This document shows positions 15,126-26,900 of a stretch of 64,000 nucleotides of DNA, in pieces (within the stretch, counting starts at the first letter, position 1; each line of letters opens with the position of its first letter). The notes below the pieces were generated by a model. The model worked only from the letters and a program-made list of their open reading frames with translations, was not told the DNA's origin and made no database searches. Source of the stretch: Streptomyces rubrogriseus (lineage in GTDB: Bacteria > Actinomycetota > Actinomycetes > Streptomycetales > Streptomycetaceae); contig NZ_CP116256.1 in the NCBI RefSeq assembly GCF_027947575.1, positions 6,324,001-6,388,000 on the forward strand. Reading direction: 5' to 3'. Position numbers and translations under genes: made by a program.

Positions 15126-17942
15126 TCAGTCGGTGGTGGCTCCGGCGGGGGTGGCTCCGGCGGGGGTCCCGGCGGCTCCGGGCGGGCCCTGCGGGTCGGT
15201 GTCCGCGCTCTCGACGACCTCGACCGTGCCCGCGTCGCCGTCCACCACGATCAGGTCGCCGGTGTTGATGCGCTGGGTGGCGTCCTTGGTGTTCACCACC
15301 GACGGGACGTGGAACTCGCGGGCCACGATGGAGCTGTGCGAGAGCATCGACCCGATGTCGGTGACGACCCCGCCCGCGATGGCGAACAGCGGCGTCCAGG
15401 AGGCGTCGGTGTACCGGGTCACCAGGATCTCCCCGGCCTCGAACTCGTCGGCCTGCCACACCAGGTCCTCGACGATGCGGGCGCGGCCCACGATCCGTCC
15501 GGGGCTGGCGGCGAGGCCTTCGAGCCGGGCGCCGTCGGCGGCGGGCCGGACCGAGGCGGTGATGTCGTGCACGCCGACGAAGGTCAACGGGGGCTCCGGG
15601 AGCCGCTTGTTGTGCTCGTGCAGCCGGCGGGCCGCGTCGATGCGGGCCCGGTCGAAGACGTGCACGGCGGCCTCGTCGCCGGCGAGGTAGCGGCGCACGT
15701 CCTCGAAGTCCAGGTGGGCGATCTCGTCCGCGGAGTGCAGGACGCCGTCGGCGACCAGGCGCCGGCCGACCTCGTAGACCACGTTCCGCACCAGCCAGAT
15801 GGACGTGATCATGGACATCCGGGTGGTCTCCCGCAGTTCGCTGCACAGGGCGTACAGGGAGATGACGGTGTCCAGGACCTGGCGCTTGGGCATCGGCAGC
15901 CGGCCCAGCACCTCGCGGGAGTCGTCGGACCAGCCGCTGCTGCGGCGGAGGATGTCGTCGATGGAGAAGCCGTCGGCGACATAGCGCCGGATCATCTGGA
16001 AGATGTAGGAGGGGTCGTCGATCCACCTCGGGTGGGTGATCTCCATCTCCTGGTGGCCGCGGGTGCCGTTGGCCCGCAGGAACGGCTCCATGTGCCGGTC
16101 CCAGAAGCGCTGTCCTGCGGGGTCCTCGCGCAGCAGCCGGGCGATGTCCTCCAGCGGTTCGTCCTTGATGATCCGCAGGACGGCCGGGTCGTTCTTGGCG
16201 GCCTGGGCGACCGACCAGACCTCCTTGGCCGACTCGACGGTGCGCAGGCTGGACATGTCGGTCTTGACGCGGTTCTGCAGGCCCACCCCGTCGCTGCCGA
16301 GCCAGCGGGCGCACAGCTCGGTGAGCAGGCCGTAGAAGGCGAACGCGTTGATGTAGTACGGCATGTAGCCGATGTGCATGTCGTGGAACCAGGCGAGGTC
16401 GCGGTGGAGTTCGCCGTGCAGTTCGCGCCTGCTCATCCGGGTCAGGTCGAGGCCGCGGGCCCGGTCGAACTCGTAGAGCCGGGCGTCGACCATCTGCTGG
16501 GAGCGGGACTTCATCTGCGTCATCTCACGGGCCGTGTGCTGCAGCCAGTGGACGGTGGAGAGCAGGTCCTCCATGCCGCCGGGGAAGGTGCCGAACGGGT
16601 TCTCGTAGTCGGCGAGGTCGACCTCCTCGCTGACGAAGCGGCTGGTGAAGTGGCGCTGGTCGCGGGTGGGCAGGCACTGGGCCAGCAGGTAGGAGCTGTA
16701 GGAGATGTTGAGGTAGACGTGGCCCTGGTAGAAGCCCATGTGCAGGTCGGCCTCGCCGGTGTCGCGCACGCCGAGGGCGCCCGCGCAGTCGGTGTGGACG
16801 TTGCGCTGGTAGTAGCGGGCGAAGCTGAGGCCGAGCGGGGTCATCAGGCCGACGAAGATCTCCCCGATGTCCATGCGCGACCACAGGGTGCCGTTCAGGA
16901 TCGGCTCCGGCTGCGGGGCGACGTAGGGGCTGAGCGCGCCGGACGGGGCCGCGGGGGCGGCGGGCCGGGTGGTGATCGGCCGGGTCTGGAACAGGTGGAA
17001 GACGCCGTCGCGCACGCCCCACTCGATGTCCTGCTCGCTGCCGTACAGGTCGCGGATGCGGACGGCCAGGGCGCCGAGTTCGCGCAGTTGGTCGTGGGTG
17101 AGGCAGGGGACGCTGCGGGCCGCCGCGTCGACCTTCGTCATGCCGATGCGGCCGGGCTCCAGCGGCGCGCACTTGGTGACCTTGTAGCGGACCCGTTCCT
17201 CGACGACCTCCAGCTTCTCGTCGTCGACGACGAAGAAGTCGCTGGAGACCTGCCCGGAGACCAGCCCTTCGCCCAGGCCCTGGCAGGCCTCCACGACGAG
17301 GCGGTGCGGGCGGGGGTTGACCGGGTCGACGGTGAACATCACGCCGCTGACGTCGGTGTGGATCATCTCCTGGACGACCACGGCGAGCGAGTCGGGGGCG
17401 TCCGTGTCCCGGTACACCGTGGCGCGGTCGGACCACAGCGAGGCCCAGCACCGCAGCACCGCGTCCAGTACGTCCTCGTCGCCGCTGACGTCGAGGACCG
17501 TGTCGTGCTGGCCGGCGAAGGACTGTGCGGCGGAGTCCTCCCGCAGTCCGGAGGAGCGCACCGCCACGCGGGGGCGGCCCATGCTGCCGTAGGCGTCGAG
17601 GACGGCGTCCGCGATCGCGGCGGGCATCCGGGTCCCCAGGATGCGCTCGCGCATGGTGCGGGGGTCGGCGCCCGCCGCCCCGGCGGCGATCCCGGTCTCC
17701 CGCAGGTAGGCGTCGAAGAGGGCGGTGGTCAGGCAGAAGGCGGGCGGGACGGGCAGCCCGGCCGCGGAGAGCTCGGCGAGGCGGGTGCCCTTGCCGCCCA
17801 GTTCCCCCCGGTGGCCTCCGGCCGGGCCGCCCGCGCCCAGGGTGACGACACAGGCGGCGTGTCCGGCCGGGCCGGCGACCGGGCCTGCGGGGCGTTCGCC
17901 TGCTCCGGCGGCGGTCGTCGTGTCGCTGACGTGCGTGTCCAT
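15126..17942 (-). CDS. redH: RedH: ligase joining MBC and 2-alkylpyrrole
   Basis: 938 residues with the architecture of PEP synthase-like enzymes. An N-terminal ATP-grasp nucleotide-binding domain (~45-330) includes GGKGTRLAELSAAGLPVP, AVRSSGLREDSAAQSFAGQ and a QTRPI motif. A middle substrate domain follows. The C-terminal phosphohistidine swivelling domain has SMLSHSSIVARE (~866-877) with the catalytic His. In S. coelicolor this enzyme condenses 4-methoxy-2,2'-bipyrrole-5-carboxaldehyde with 2-undecylpyrrole to give undecylprodigiosin. It lies 22 bp after redI and 76 bp before redG, in one transcription unit. Confidence 0.93.
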   Translation of the reverse strand: MDTHVSDTTTAAGAGERPAGPVAGPAGHAACVVTLGAGGPAGGHRGELGGKGTRLAELSAAGLPVPPAFCLTTALFDAYLRETGIAAGAAGADPRTMRERILGTRMPAAIADAVLDAYGSMGRPRVAVRSSGLREDSAAQSFAGQHDTVLDVSGDEDVLDAVLRCWASLWSDRATVYRDTDAPDSLAVVVQEMIHTDVSGVMFTVDPVNPRPHRLVVEACQGLGEGLVSGQVSSDFFVVDDEKLEVVEERVRYKVTKCAPLEPGRIGMTKVDAAARSVPCLTHDQLRELGALAVRIRDLYGSEQDIEWGVRDGVFHLFQTRPITTRPAAPAAPSGALSPYVAPQPEPILNGTLWSRMDIGEIFVGLMTPLGLSFARYYQRNVHTDCAGALGVRDTGEADLHMGFYQGHVYLNISYSSYLLAQCLPTRDQRHFTSRFVSEEVDLADYENPFGTFPGGMEDLLSTVHWLQHTAREMTQMKSRSQQMVDARLYEFDRARGLDLTRMSRRELHGELHRDLAWFHDMHIGYMPYYINAFAFYGLLTELCARWLGSDGVGLQNRVKTDMSSLRTVESAKEVWSVAQAAKNDPAVLRIIKDEPLEDIARLLREDPAGQRFWDRHMEPFLRANGTRGHQEMEITHPRWIDDPSYIFQMIRRYVADGFSIDDILRRSSGWSDDSREVLGRLPMPKRQVLDTVISLYALCSELRETTRMSMITSIWLVRNVVYEVGRRLVADGVLHSADEIAHLDFEDVRRYLAGDEAAVHVFDRARIDAARRLHEHNKRLPEPPLTFVGVHDITASVRPAADGARLEGLAASPGRIVGRARIVEDLVWQADEFEAGEILVTRYTDASWTPLFAIAGGVVTDIGSMLSHSSIVAREFHVPSVVNTKDATQRINTGDLIVVDGDAGTVEVVESADTDPQGPPGAAGTPAGATPAGATTD

Positions 17943-17964
17943 GGCGGGTGTGTCTCCTCGGCGG

Positions 17965-19053
17965 TCAGGCGTGCGCGACGCGCTTGCTGGTGCCCGTGAA
18001 GGCGTGGAACTGCTCGCCCGGGACGATCCGGGTGGCCTCGACGTCGTCGAACCCCGCCTGGCGGAGCTGGTCCGCCAGTGCGTCGGCCTGCGGCAGCGGG
18101 CCGCCGAAGTCGGCGTAGGTGAACCAGAGGTTGAGCGCCTCGAGGCCGACGTTGCCGCCCTTGCAGGAGGTGGTGAGCAGGAGCCTGCCGCCGGGTGCCA
18201 GCAGGTCGTGGGCGCGGCGCAGGGCGTCGACCCGCTCGGCCTCGGGGAAGTAGTAGATGTTGTTGTGCAGGGTGACCAGGTCGAACTGGGGCTGCGCGTC
18301 GAGGGTGCGCAGGTCGGCCTGCCGGGTCTCGACCCGGTCGGTCAGCCCCCACTCGGCCATGTTCGCCGCGGCGCTGTCGGCCACGTCCTGCTGGAGGTCG
18401 ACGGCGAGCGCCGACAGGCGGGGATTGAGCTCGGCGGCGTAGCGGACGTAGGTGCCGCTGCCGCAGCCGACCTCCAGGAGCCGTACGGGCGCGTTCCGGT
18501 CCAGGGTGCGGGCGATGGCCTCCTCGACCAGCGGCTGGATCACCCGGGTGGACCGTGCGATGACCAGGCCGTCCTGGTCGTCGAGGGAGAAGCGGCGGCC
18601 CTCGCGCAGCATGCGGGGGCCGTTCAGCAGTGCGGGCACGTGGAAGCGCAGGACCTCTTCCAGCGCGGCGGCGATCGCGTCGTTGCCGGGCTGGGCGAGG
18701 GCCTTGGCGGGCAGGCTGCGCAGCTTGTAGCAGCCCTCGCGCTTGCCCAGGTCGCCGAGGCGGATGCCCATGTCCAGCCACTCCTTGAGACGCGGCAGGT
18801 CCTCGTCGTCGATGTCGAGCCGTTCCGCCAGCGACTCCAGGTCGCAGGGGCGTACGGCGAGGGCGGCGAGCACGCCCGAACTCGCCGCCGAGGCCAGGAA
18901 GGCGGCCCGGTACACCGGCTCGACGAAGCCCTTGGACAGGGCCAGGAGCAGCGGCATGTGCGGGTTGCCGAGCACCTTGGTCACGGTGCGCAGGTCGGTC
19001 AGCGGCGCCTCGACGCGGCTGCCGACGCTCTTGGCCAGGCTCAGAATGTCCAT
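17965..19053 (-). CDS. redI: RedI: SAM-dependent O-methyltransferase
   Basis: 362 residues. The N-terminal half is a winged-helix dimerisation region (LAALAVRPCDLESLAERL, ~45-70); the C-terminal half is a class I SAM fold with motif I LLEVGCGSGTYVRY (~190) and LVTLHNNIYYFPEAE. By homology it methylates the bipyrrole hydroxyl to give the methoxy group of 4-methoxy-2,2'-bipyrrole-5-carboxaldehyde (MBC). Its start overlaps the redJ stop by 13 bp, so the two are coupled. Confidence 0.9.
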   Translation of the reverse strand: MDILSLAKSVGSRVEAPLTDLRTVTKVLGNPHMPLLLALSKGFVEPVYRAAFLASAASSGVLAALAVRPCDLESLAERLDIDDEDLPRLKEWLDMGIRLGDLGKREGCYKLRSLPAKALAQPGNDAIAAALEEVLRFHVPALLNGPRMLREGRRFSLDDQDGLVIARSTRVIQPLVEEAIARTLDRNAPVRLLEVGCGSGTYVRYAAELNPRLSALAVDLQQDVADSAAANMAEWGLTDRVETRQADLRTLDAQPQFDLVTLHNNIYYFPEAERVDALRRAHDLLAPGGRLLLTTSCKGGNVGLEALNLWFTYADFGGPLPQADALADQLRQAGFDDVEATRIVPGEQFHAFTGTSKRVAHA

Positions 19054-19883
19054 GTTGCTTCCCTAGTTGCCTTCCTGTGCGGGGTGGTGCCGAGGGCGTC
19101 GAGTTCGGTGCCCAGGTGGGCGAGCAGCCGGTCGCGGGACGGGCCGCCGTTCAGGAAGAAGTGGTTGCCCGGCAGGTGGCGCCGCAGGAACGAGCCGGTG
19201 GTGTGGGGCCGCCAGGCCTCGACCATCTCCGGGGTGGCGATGGGGTCGGCGGCGGCGGAGAACGCGGTCGTCGGGCAGTCCAGCGGCGGCCGGGGGTGCC
19301 AGTCGTAGCGCTCGCAGGCGCGCAGGTCGGCGCGGAGCACCGGGAGCCTGCGGTCGAAGTAGGCGGCGCCCAGGGTGTCCGCGTCGTCGAGGCCGCCCAG
19401 GTCCCGGACGACCTCGCGCAGGGCGGTGTCGGACAGGGTGTGGTCGGCGCGGTCGCCGTACAGGTGCGGGGCCCGGCTGCCGGAGACGAACAGGTGCCGG
19501 GGCCGCGGCGCCCCGCGCCGGCGCAGCACGCAGGCCACCTCGTAGGCGAGCAGGGCGCCCATGCTGTGCCCGAACAGCGCGTAGTCGTGGGTGAGCCGGT
19601 ACTCGTCCAGGGCGTCCGCGACCGCTTCGGCGAGGGGTTCCATGGTGTCGTACGGCCGCTCGCGCAGGCGCAGTCCGCGGCCGGGCAGTTGTACGGGTAT
19701 GACGGCGACCTCGTCGCCCAGCCGCTCCTGCCAGCCGCGGAACGCGGAGACCGTCCCCCCGGCGTAGGGGAAGCAGACCAGGCGCAGCGGGGCGGCCGCC
19801 GGGTCGGGCGGCTCGGCGGCCGGTGCCGCGACGGGGCGGGGGAACCAGGCGGAACGCTCGGAGAGCAGGTCAGCGGGCGACAT
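19041..19883 (-). CDS. redJ: RedJ: type II thioesterase
   Basis: 280 residues of alpha/beta-hydrolase fold. FPYAGG (~37), the nucleophile elbow GHSMGA (~106) and a C-terminal GNHFFL His identify a type II thioesterase. In S. coelicolor RedJ releases dodecanoate from the RedQ acyl carrier protein for activation by RedL, and it may also clear mis-acylated carriers. Its start overlaps the end of redK by 14 bp. Confidence 0.92.
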   Translation of the reverse strand: MSPADLLSERSAWFPRPVAAPAAEPPDPAAAPLRLVCFPYAGGTVSAFRGWQERLGDEVAVIPVQLPGRGLRLRERPYDTMEPLAEAVADALDEYRLTHDYALFGHSMGALLAYEVACVLRRRGAPRPRHLFVSGSRAPHLYGDRADHTLSDTALREVVRDLGGLDDADTLGAAYFDRRLPVLRADLRACERYDWHPRPPLDCPTTAFSAAADPIATPEMVEAWRPHTTGSFLRRHLPGNHFFLNGGPSRDRLLAHLGTELDALGTTPHRKATREATWTF

Positions 19884-20913
19884 GGGCGCGTCCCTCGGGC
19901 GAGTCGAGCCAGGCGACGGTGCGCCGCATGCCCTCCTGGAAGTCGACCTCGCCCTTGAAACCCAGCTCCTCCTGGGCGCGCCCGATCGGGTAGGACTGGT
20001 CGCGGTCGAAGAGGTGGACGGCGTGCCGGGTCAGGACGGGCCGGGAGTCGATGCGCAGGGCGCCCCACAGCTTCTCGGAGACGGTGGCGACGGCGGTGGC
20101 GACGGGCGTGGGCAGGCTCAGCCAGGGGGCCTTCACGCCCAGCCCCTCGGCGAGCGCCTCGACGTACTCGCGCCAGGTGGTGTCGTGCGGGTCGCGCAGG
20201 TTGTAGGCGCGGCCCGCGGTGTGCTCGCCGGTCGCGGCGGCGATGATGCCGTCCACGGCGTTGGAGACGTAGAGCAGCCCGGCCGGCACCCGACCGCCGC
20301 GGATGTAGACCATCTGCTTGCCCAGCAGCAGGTTCGCGATCTCGATCACGAAGTCCTTGCTGCCGGGGCCGTAGACGGAGACGGGACGGACCACCGTGAC
20401 CGGCTGGCCGGTGCGTTCGGCGGCGGCCCACACGGCGGCCTCGCCGAGCATCTTGCTGCGGTTGTAGGGCAGGCCGATGTCGCGCGGGGCGGTTGTCTCG
20501 TCGCAGGGCCGCTCGGGGTAGCCGTAGACGTCGGTGGTGCTGAGGTGGACCAGGCGCTCGACCGTCCCGGCCTCGTGGGCCGCCTCGACGAGGTTCCTGG
20601 CGCCGTCCACGTTGACCGCGCGGAACCGGTCCCAGGGGCCCCAGTCGGCCGAGAGTCCGGCGCAGTTGTAGACGTGGCGGATTCCCGTGGTGGCCCGGCG
20701 CAGGCTGTCGGTGTCACCGAGGTCGCCGACGGTGATCTGGGCGGCGGCCCCGGCGAAGGCCGCGCGGTCGCTCGTGGAGCGCGCCAGGACGCGGACGCGG
20801 TGCCCGCGCTCGGCCAGGCGGTGCACCAGGTGACCGCCGATGAAGCCACTGGCGCCGGTGACCAGGATGTCGGGGGCGGCGGCGGACGGGCTGTCTTGGC
20901 TGAGTGAGGACAT
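19870..20913 (-). CDS. redK: RedK: NAD(P)-dependent reductase for 2-alkylpyrrole formation
   Basis: 347 residues, extended short-chain dehydrogenase (3-beta-HSD/epimerase type). The cofactor loop is VTGASGFIGGHL (~18-29) and the catalytic pair is YNRSK (~150). By homology to S. coelicolor it reduces the 4-keto-2-undecylpyrroline released by RedL, which then loses water to become 2-undecylpyrrole. It starts 3 bp after the redL stop. Confidence 0.9.
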   Translation of the reverse strand: MSSLSQDSPSAAAPDILVTGASGFIGGHLVHRLAERGHRVRVLARSTSDRAAFAGAAAQITVGDLGDTDSLRRATTGIRHVYNCAGLSADWGPWDRFRAVNVDGARNLVEAAHEAGTVERLVHLSTTDVYGYPERPCDETTAPRDIGLPYNRSKMLGEAAVWAAAERTGQPVTVVRPVSVYGPGSKDFVIEIANLLLGKQMVYIRGGRVPAGLLYVSNAVDGIIAAATGEHTAGRAYNLRDPHDTTWREYVEALAEGLGVKAPWLSLPTPVATAVATVSEKLWGALRIDSRPVLTRHAVHLFDRDQSYPIGRAQEELGFKGEVDFQEGMRRTVAWLDSPEGRAHVAR

Positions 20914-20916
20914 GGA

Positions 20917-23900
20917 TCACACCAGGAGGTCGAGGGAGTGTTCGAGGTCTGCTTCGCTGTGGTCCGCGTTGATGAAGAAGCGGAGCCGGCACTGGTCGCG
21001 CGGGACGGCGGGGTAGCCGATCGGCATGACGTTGACGCCGCGCTCCAGCAGCGAGTTGGAGAGCGCCATCGTCTTCTCCCAGTCGCCGGTGATCACGGGG
21101 ATCACCGCGGAGAGGCGGGAGACGCCGACGTCGAGGCCGCGGGCGCGGGCGCCGGTGCGGAAGAACTCGGCCAGCTCCTGCACCCGTGCGACCCGCTCGG
21201 GCTCGTCCTGGACGACGCGCAGCGCCTCCAGCGCGGCGGCGGCGTTCGCCGGGGAGATGCCGGTGGAGAAGATGTGCAGCGGCGCGGTGAACTTGAGGTA
21301 CTCGATGATCGGGCGGCGGGCGGCGATGTACCCGCCGAGGCTGCCCAGCGCCTTGCTGAGGGTGCCCATCCACAGGTCGACGTCGGCCGGGTCGGTGCCG
21401 TAGTGCTCGCCCACGCCGCGGCCGGTACGGCCCAGGACGCCGATGGAGTGGGCCTCGTCGATCATCAGCATGGCACCGTGGCGCTTCTTGACCTCGATGA
21501 AGCGCGGCAGGTCGGGGATGTCGCCGTCCTGGCTGTAGGCGCCCTCGATGACGACGAGCGCCCTGCGGTGCGAGGCCCGTGCTCCGGTCAGGATGCGGTC
21601 GAGGGCGGCCCAGTCGTTGTGCGGGAAGGACCGGCGCCGGGCGCCCGAGAGGATGCAGCCGCGCACGGTGCTGTCGTGGATCCAGGCGTCGTGCACCACC
21701 AGGTCCTCCGGGCCGAACAGGTGGCCGACGGTGGCGACGTTGGTGGCGTGGCCGCCGGCGAACACGATGGCCGCCTCGGCACCGATGAACCGGGCGATCT
21801 CCGCTTCGAGTTCGTGGTGCAGCGGGGTCTCGCCGAACAGCAGCGGGGTGGCGGAGGCGGAGGTGCCGTAGCGGTCCACGGCGTCCTTGGCCGCCTGGCG
21901 CACGCGGGGGTGGTGGGAGAGCGCCAGGTAGTTGAAGGCCGCGAAGTTGACGACCTTGGTGCCGTCGACCGTGGCGAGCGCGGAGTTGAAGCCCTCGTGC
22001 GTACGGCCGTAGGGATTCGAACCGCTGGTCCGGGTCTGGCGGAGCCTGCCCTGGAGTTCCGCGTACTCCGCCCAGTCCTCGAAGGCGCGCTCCTGGCGTA
22101 CGGGGGCGGCCGGCGCCGGAACCGGGTCCGAAACGGGAGCGGGGGCGGGGGCTGCGGCGGGGGCCGCCTGCACCGGGGAGGGGGCTGCCGGGGGCGGGAA
22201 GGCCTGCGCCGGGTACGGCTGGGGGACGTAGTAGGCGTACCCGGGGGCACCGTGCGGCGGGTAGCCGTACGGGTACGGGTACGGCACTCCGGGCTGCGGG
22301 ACCGGGGCGGCGACGGCGTAGCCGTGGGGTGGGGCCGGGAAGGCTCCGTACGGGCCGTACTGCGGGGCCGGGACGGGCGGCGGCGCCGGTACGGCCGCGG
22401 GGTGGACCGGCGGCGCGCCCGGGCCGGTGCCGACGGTGCCGGCGGGGGCGGGGTGCGCTGTGTGGGCGCCGCCGTCGCGGTCGTCGCCGGCGGCGAGCCG
22501 GCCGATGATGTCCTGCACCGTGGGGTCCTCCGGCAGGTCCTGGAGCGTGTGCATCCGTTGGGGGAAGCGGTCGGTGAGACGGCGCTGGAGGTCGGTCCGC
22601 ATCAGGGAGTCGAATCCCAGCTCGAGACCGAGCCGGGCGTGCACCGGCAGGTCGGCCACGGGGAATCCGCAGACGCGGGCGACGGTGTCGAGCACGGTGC
22701 GGGAGACCTCGCCCGCGGGGCCCGTCGGGGCGGTGCCCGGCACCGTGGGCTGGGACGGCATGGGATCGCCTTCCTGATCGGGAGTGGGGGCCTGGAACCG
22801 GTAGGTCCGGCGTTCGAAGGGCGTGTGCGGCAACGGGACCCGGGCGGGCGGGTGTTCGCCGTCCAGCGCGGACCAGTCGACGCTTCCGCCCGCGCACTGG
22901 TAGCCGCCCAGCGACCGCAGCAGGGTGCGGCGGCCGGGGGCGCCGCGGCGCAGCGAGGGCAGCCACAGTGTGGGGCGTCCGTCGTGCTCGGGGCGGTCGG
23001 CGACGGCGGACCGGCCGAGGTTCAGCAGGGTGGGGTGCGGGCCGATCTCGACGAACGCGTCGCAGCCCGGCCCGCCTTCGGCGTCCCGGTCGCGCAGGCG
23101 GGCGAAGCCGTCGGCGAAGCGCACGGTGCCGAGCAGGTGGCGGACCCAGTACTCGGCGTCCACCCGGGTCACGGGTTGGCCGGTGGCGTCGGAGATCCAC
23201 GGGATGGCCGGGGGGTGGAACTCGACGGCGCGCGCGGCCTCCAGCAGCGGCTCGGCGGCGCCCGCCATCAGCGGTGAGTGGAAGGCGTGCGAGACGGCGA
23301 GCGGCCGGACGGTGACCCCCTTGCGTTCCAGGTCGCCGCGGAGCGCCGCGATCCGGTCGACCGCGCCGGAGAACACCAGGTTGCGGGGCGCGTTGACGGC
23401 GGCGAGGGCCACCCGGTCGTGGCCGGCCGCGATCTCGCGCACTGTCTCCGGATCGCCGACGCAGGCGATCATCGCGCCCTCGCCGGGCTGTTCGTCCATG
23501 GCACGCCCGCGGACGACCGCCAGCGTGAGGGCGTCCTCCAGGGAGAGGACACCGGCGACGCACGCGGCGGCGAGGGCGCCGACGCTGTGCCCGAGCACGG
23601 CCGCCGGGCGTACTCCGCAGCTCGTCCACAGGTCGGCGAGGGCGACTTCGAGGGCGACCAGGGCGGGCTGGCAGTACCGGGTGCGGGCCAGGTCCTCGGC
23701 GCGGTCCGGGTCGAAGAGCAGGTCGAGCAGCGGGATCTCCCCCGGGCCGCGCAGCACCGCGTCGGCGCGCCGCAGGGTGCGGGCGAAGACGGGGTGGGCG
23801 TCGTACAGGTCGCGGCCCATGCCCGGGTACTGGGTTCCCTGGCCGCCGAAGAGGAAGGCGACGGAGGGCGCGGTGCCGTCCGCGGGGCCGCCGCGGGCCA

Positions 23901-26900
23901 CGTCGACGGCGGGCTCCCGGCGGATCAGCGCCTCCAGTGCGGCGTCCAGTTCGTCCCGGGTCGCGGCGGTGAGGACCGCCCGGTGGGACAACTGGGAACG
24001 GCCTGCGTTGGCGGAGTGGCACAGGGCGGCGAGCGGCACGCCGGGGTGGGCCGCGAGGTGGGTGCGGTAGCGGCCGGCCAGGGTGGCCAGGGCGGTCTCG
24101 GTGTGCGCGGACAGGGACAGGGCGTGCACCGTGCCGTCGGGGGCACCGGACCCGGCGGCGGGCGCCGGGGGTTCGGGCGCGGACTCGACGATCACATGGG
24201 CGTTGGTGCCGCCGAAACCGAACGAGCTGACGCCCGCGCGCAGGGTGCCCTCGGCGGGCAGGGTCCGGCGGGTGGTGGGCACCGTCAGGCCCGAACCCGT
24301 CCAGTCCAGGTGGCGGTTGGGGGTGGTCAGGTGCAGCAGCGGCGGTACCTCCCGCTGCCGCACCACGAGCACGGCCTTGATCAGCCCGGCGATGCCGGCG
24401 GCCGCCTCCAGGTGGCCGATGCCGGTCTTCACCGAGCCGACCGGGCAGGGGGCGTCGGCCGGGCGGCCGCGGCCGTAGACGCCGGCCAGGGCCTCCCACT
24501 CGACGGGGTCGCCGAGGGCGGTGCCGGTGCCGTGCGCCTCGACGTAGTCGATCTGTCCGGGCTCCACTCCGGCCCGCTCGAGTGCCCCGGTCATCACGGC
24601 ACGCTGGGCCGTGCCGCGGGGGGCGGTCAGGCCGTTGGCCCGGCCGCCGTGACCGAGCGCGGAGCCGGTGAGCACGGCGTGCACGCGGTCCCCGTCGGCC
24701 AGTGCGGCGGACAGCGGCTTGAGGCACACCAGGCCCGCGCCCTCGCCGCGGACGTAGCCGTCGGCGCCGTCGTCGAAGGTGCGGCAGCGTCCGCCGGGGC
24801 CGAGCATGCCGCCCCGGTCCAGGGCCTGCGAGAGCCCCGGTGTCAGCATCAGGTTGACGCCGCCCGCGAGGGCGACCGAGCACTCGCCGTCCCGCAGGCT
24901 GCGCAGCGCGGTGTGCACGGCGGTGAGCGAGGAGGAGCAGGCGGTGTCGAGGGCGAGGCTGGGCCCGGTCAGGTCGAAGAAGTACGAGAGCCGGCCGGCC
25001 GCCACGGACTGGGCGTTGCCGGTGGCGGAGTACATGTCGACGACGTCGGGATGGGGCATCTGGAGATCGGCGTAGTCGTGCCCGCTGATGCCGACGAAGA
25101 CACCGGTGTCCGTGCCGGCCAGGGAGGAGGGCGCGATGCCCGCGTCCTCGAAGGTCTGCCAGGCGACCTCCAGGAGCAGCCGCTGCTGGGGGTCCATGCG
25201 TTCGGTCTCGCGGGCGGAGATGCCGAAGAAGCGGGCGTCGAAGTCGTACACGTGTTCCAGGAAGCCGCCCGGCCGGCCGCCGGAGTCGCCGTGGCGGTCG
25301 GCGGGTGCCTCGCCCACGGCGTCGCGGCCGTCGCGCAGCAGCCGCCAGTAGCTGTCGGGGTCGGGTGCGCCGGGGAACCGGCAGCCGATGCCGATCACGG
25401 CGACGGGTTCGTCGGCGCGCCCGCGGGCGGGCTCGGGGGCGGGACGCCGCGGGCGCGGACGCGGGCGGCCGTCGGCGCCGGGTCCGGTGACGTGGGCCGC
25501 GAGGGACTCGACCGTCGGGTGGTCGTAGAGGGTGGCCGGGGTCACGGGGGTGCCGAGCCAGTCGCCGAACGGGGCGGTGAGGGCCACGGCCTGCTTGGAG
25601 TCCAGGCCCAGTGAGGTGAAGGGCGCCGTCGTGTCGATCACCGAGGGGCGCAGGCCCAGCCGGGCTGCGACGGCCCGCCGCAGCCAGTCCACGGCCTGGG
25701 TCCGGGTTCGCTCCGGCGCGGCCGCGGGTGCGGGCGCGGCGTCGGCGAGCGCGGCGCGGCACAGCCCGGTGAGGGACGATGCGCCGTCCGGCTCGGGGCC
25801 GGACAGGAGTTCACCGACGTCGAGGGCGACGCCGAGGCGCTCGGACAGCATCCGTACGGCGGTCAGCAGCCGCGGGTAGCGCGAGGTGCCGTCGGGCGCG
25901 TCCGTCGCGGCGCGGTCGAGGGCGTCGGCGACGAGGGCGGCCGTACGCTCCGGGGAGGCGGAGGCGGAGGCGGAGGCGTGCGGGGCGGGGGCGTCCGGCA
26001 GGGCACCGTCCTGGACGACGCTCGCGGCCACCACGGGCAGTTCCAGGTCGAGCAGGCGCTGCCGGCAGGCGCCACGCTGGATCTTGCCGCTGGTGGTGCG
26101 CGGCACCGAGGAGCGTTTGAGCAGCACGACGGTGTGCGGTGTCACCTGGTGCTCGTCGGCGATGGCGGTGCGCAGCCGGGCGAGCAGGGCGTGCGGGTCC
26201 CCGGCGCCGGGGCCGCCGATCTCGTAGGCGAGTGCGAGTTGTTCGCCGTCGGCGGTGGGGACGGCGAACGCGGCGCCGTACCCGGCGCGCAGTCCCGCGC
26301 CGACCCGTTCGGCCGTCTGCTCCACGTCCTGGGGGTGGATGTTGCGGCCCTGGACGATGATCACGTCCTTGGTCCTGCCGACCACGTAGAGCTGGCCGTC
26401 GTGGTGGAACCCGACGTCGCCGGTGCGCAGCCAGGCGTTGCCCGGTTCGCCGTCGATCGCGGTGCCGAAGACCTCGGCGGCGGCCTCGGGGCGTCCCCAG
26501 TAGCCGCGGGCGACGCCGGGTCCACCGACCCGGATCTCGGCGACGGTGCCGTCGGGGACCCGGCGGCCGGTGGCGGCGTCGACCACCGCGACCTCGACGT
26601 CGGCGACGGGTGCTCCGCAGCCGACGACGCGGGTGGTGCGGACGCTGCCGGGGTCCGCGGGGCGCGCGGTGCCCGCCTCCAGGGCCGCCGCGTCGAAGGC
26701 CTCCACCACCGGCGGGTCGGCCGGCCGCACGCCGGTCACCATGAGGGTCGCCTCGGCGAGGCCGTAGCAGGGCAGCAGCGCGGTGCGGTCGAAGCCGGCC
26801 GGGGCGAAGTACTCGGCGAACCGGTCGAGGGTGTCGGGGCGGATCGGCTCGGCACCGTTCAGCGCCAGCCGCCAGCGGCTCAGGTCCAGGCCGGCCCGCT

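Noticed and set aside
14859..17999. A 1046-residue open frame on the + strand across redH and redI
   Set aside because: It is antisense to redH, which has clear ATP-grasp and phosphohistidine motifs. The + translation is Val/Gly/Asp/Arg-rich with no domain, which is the usual mirror of a high-GC gene.
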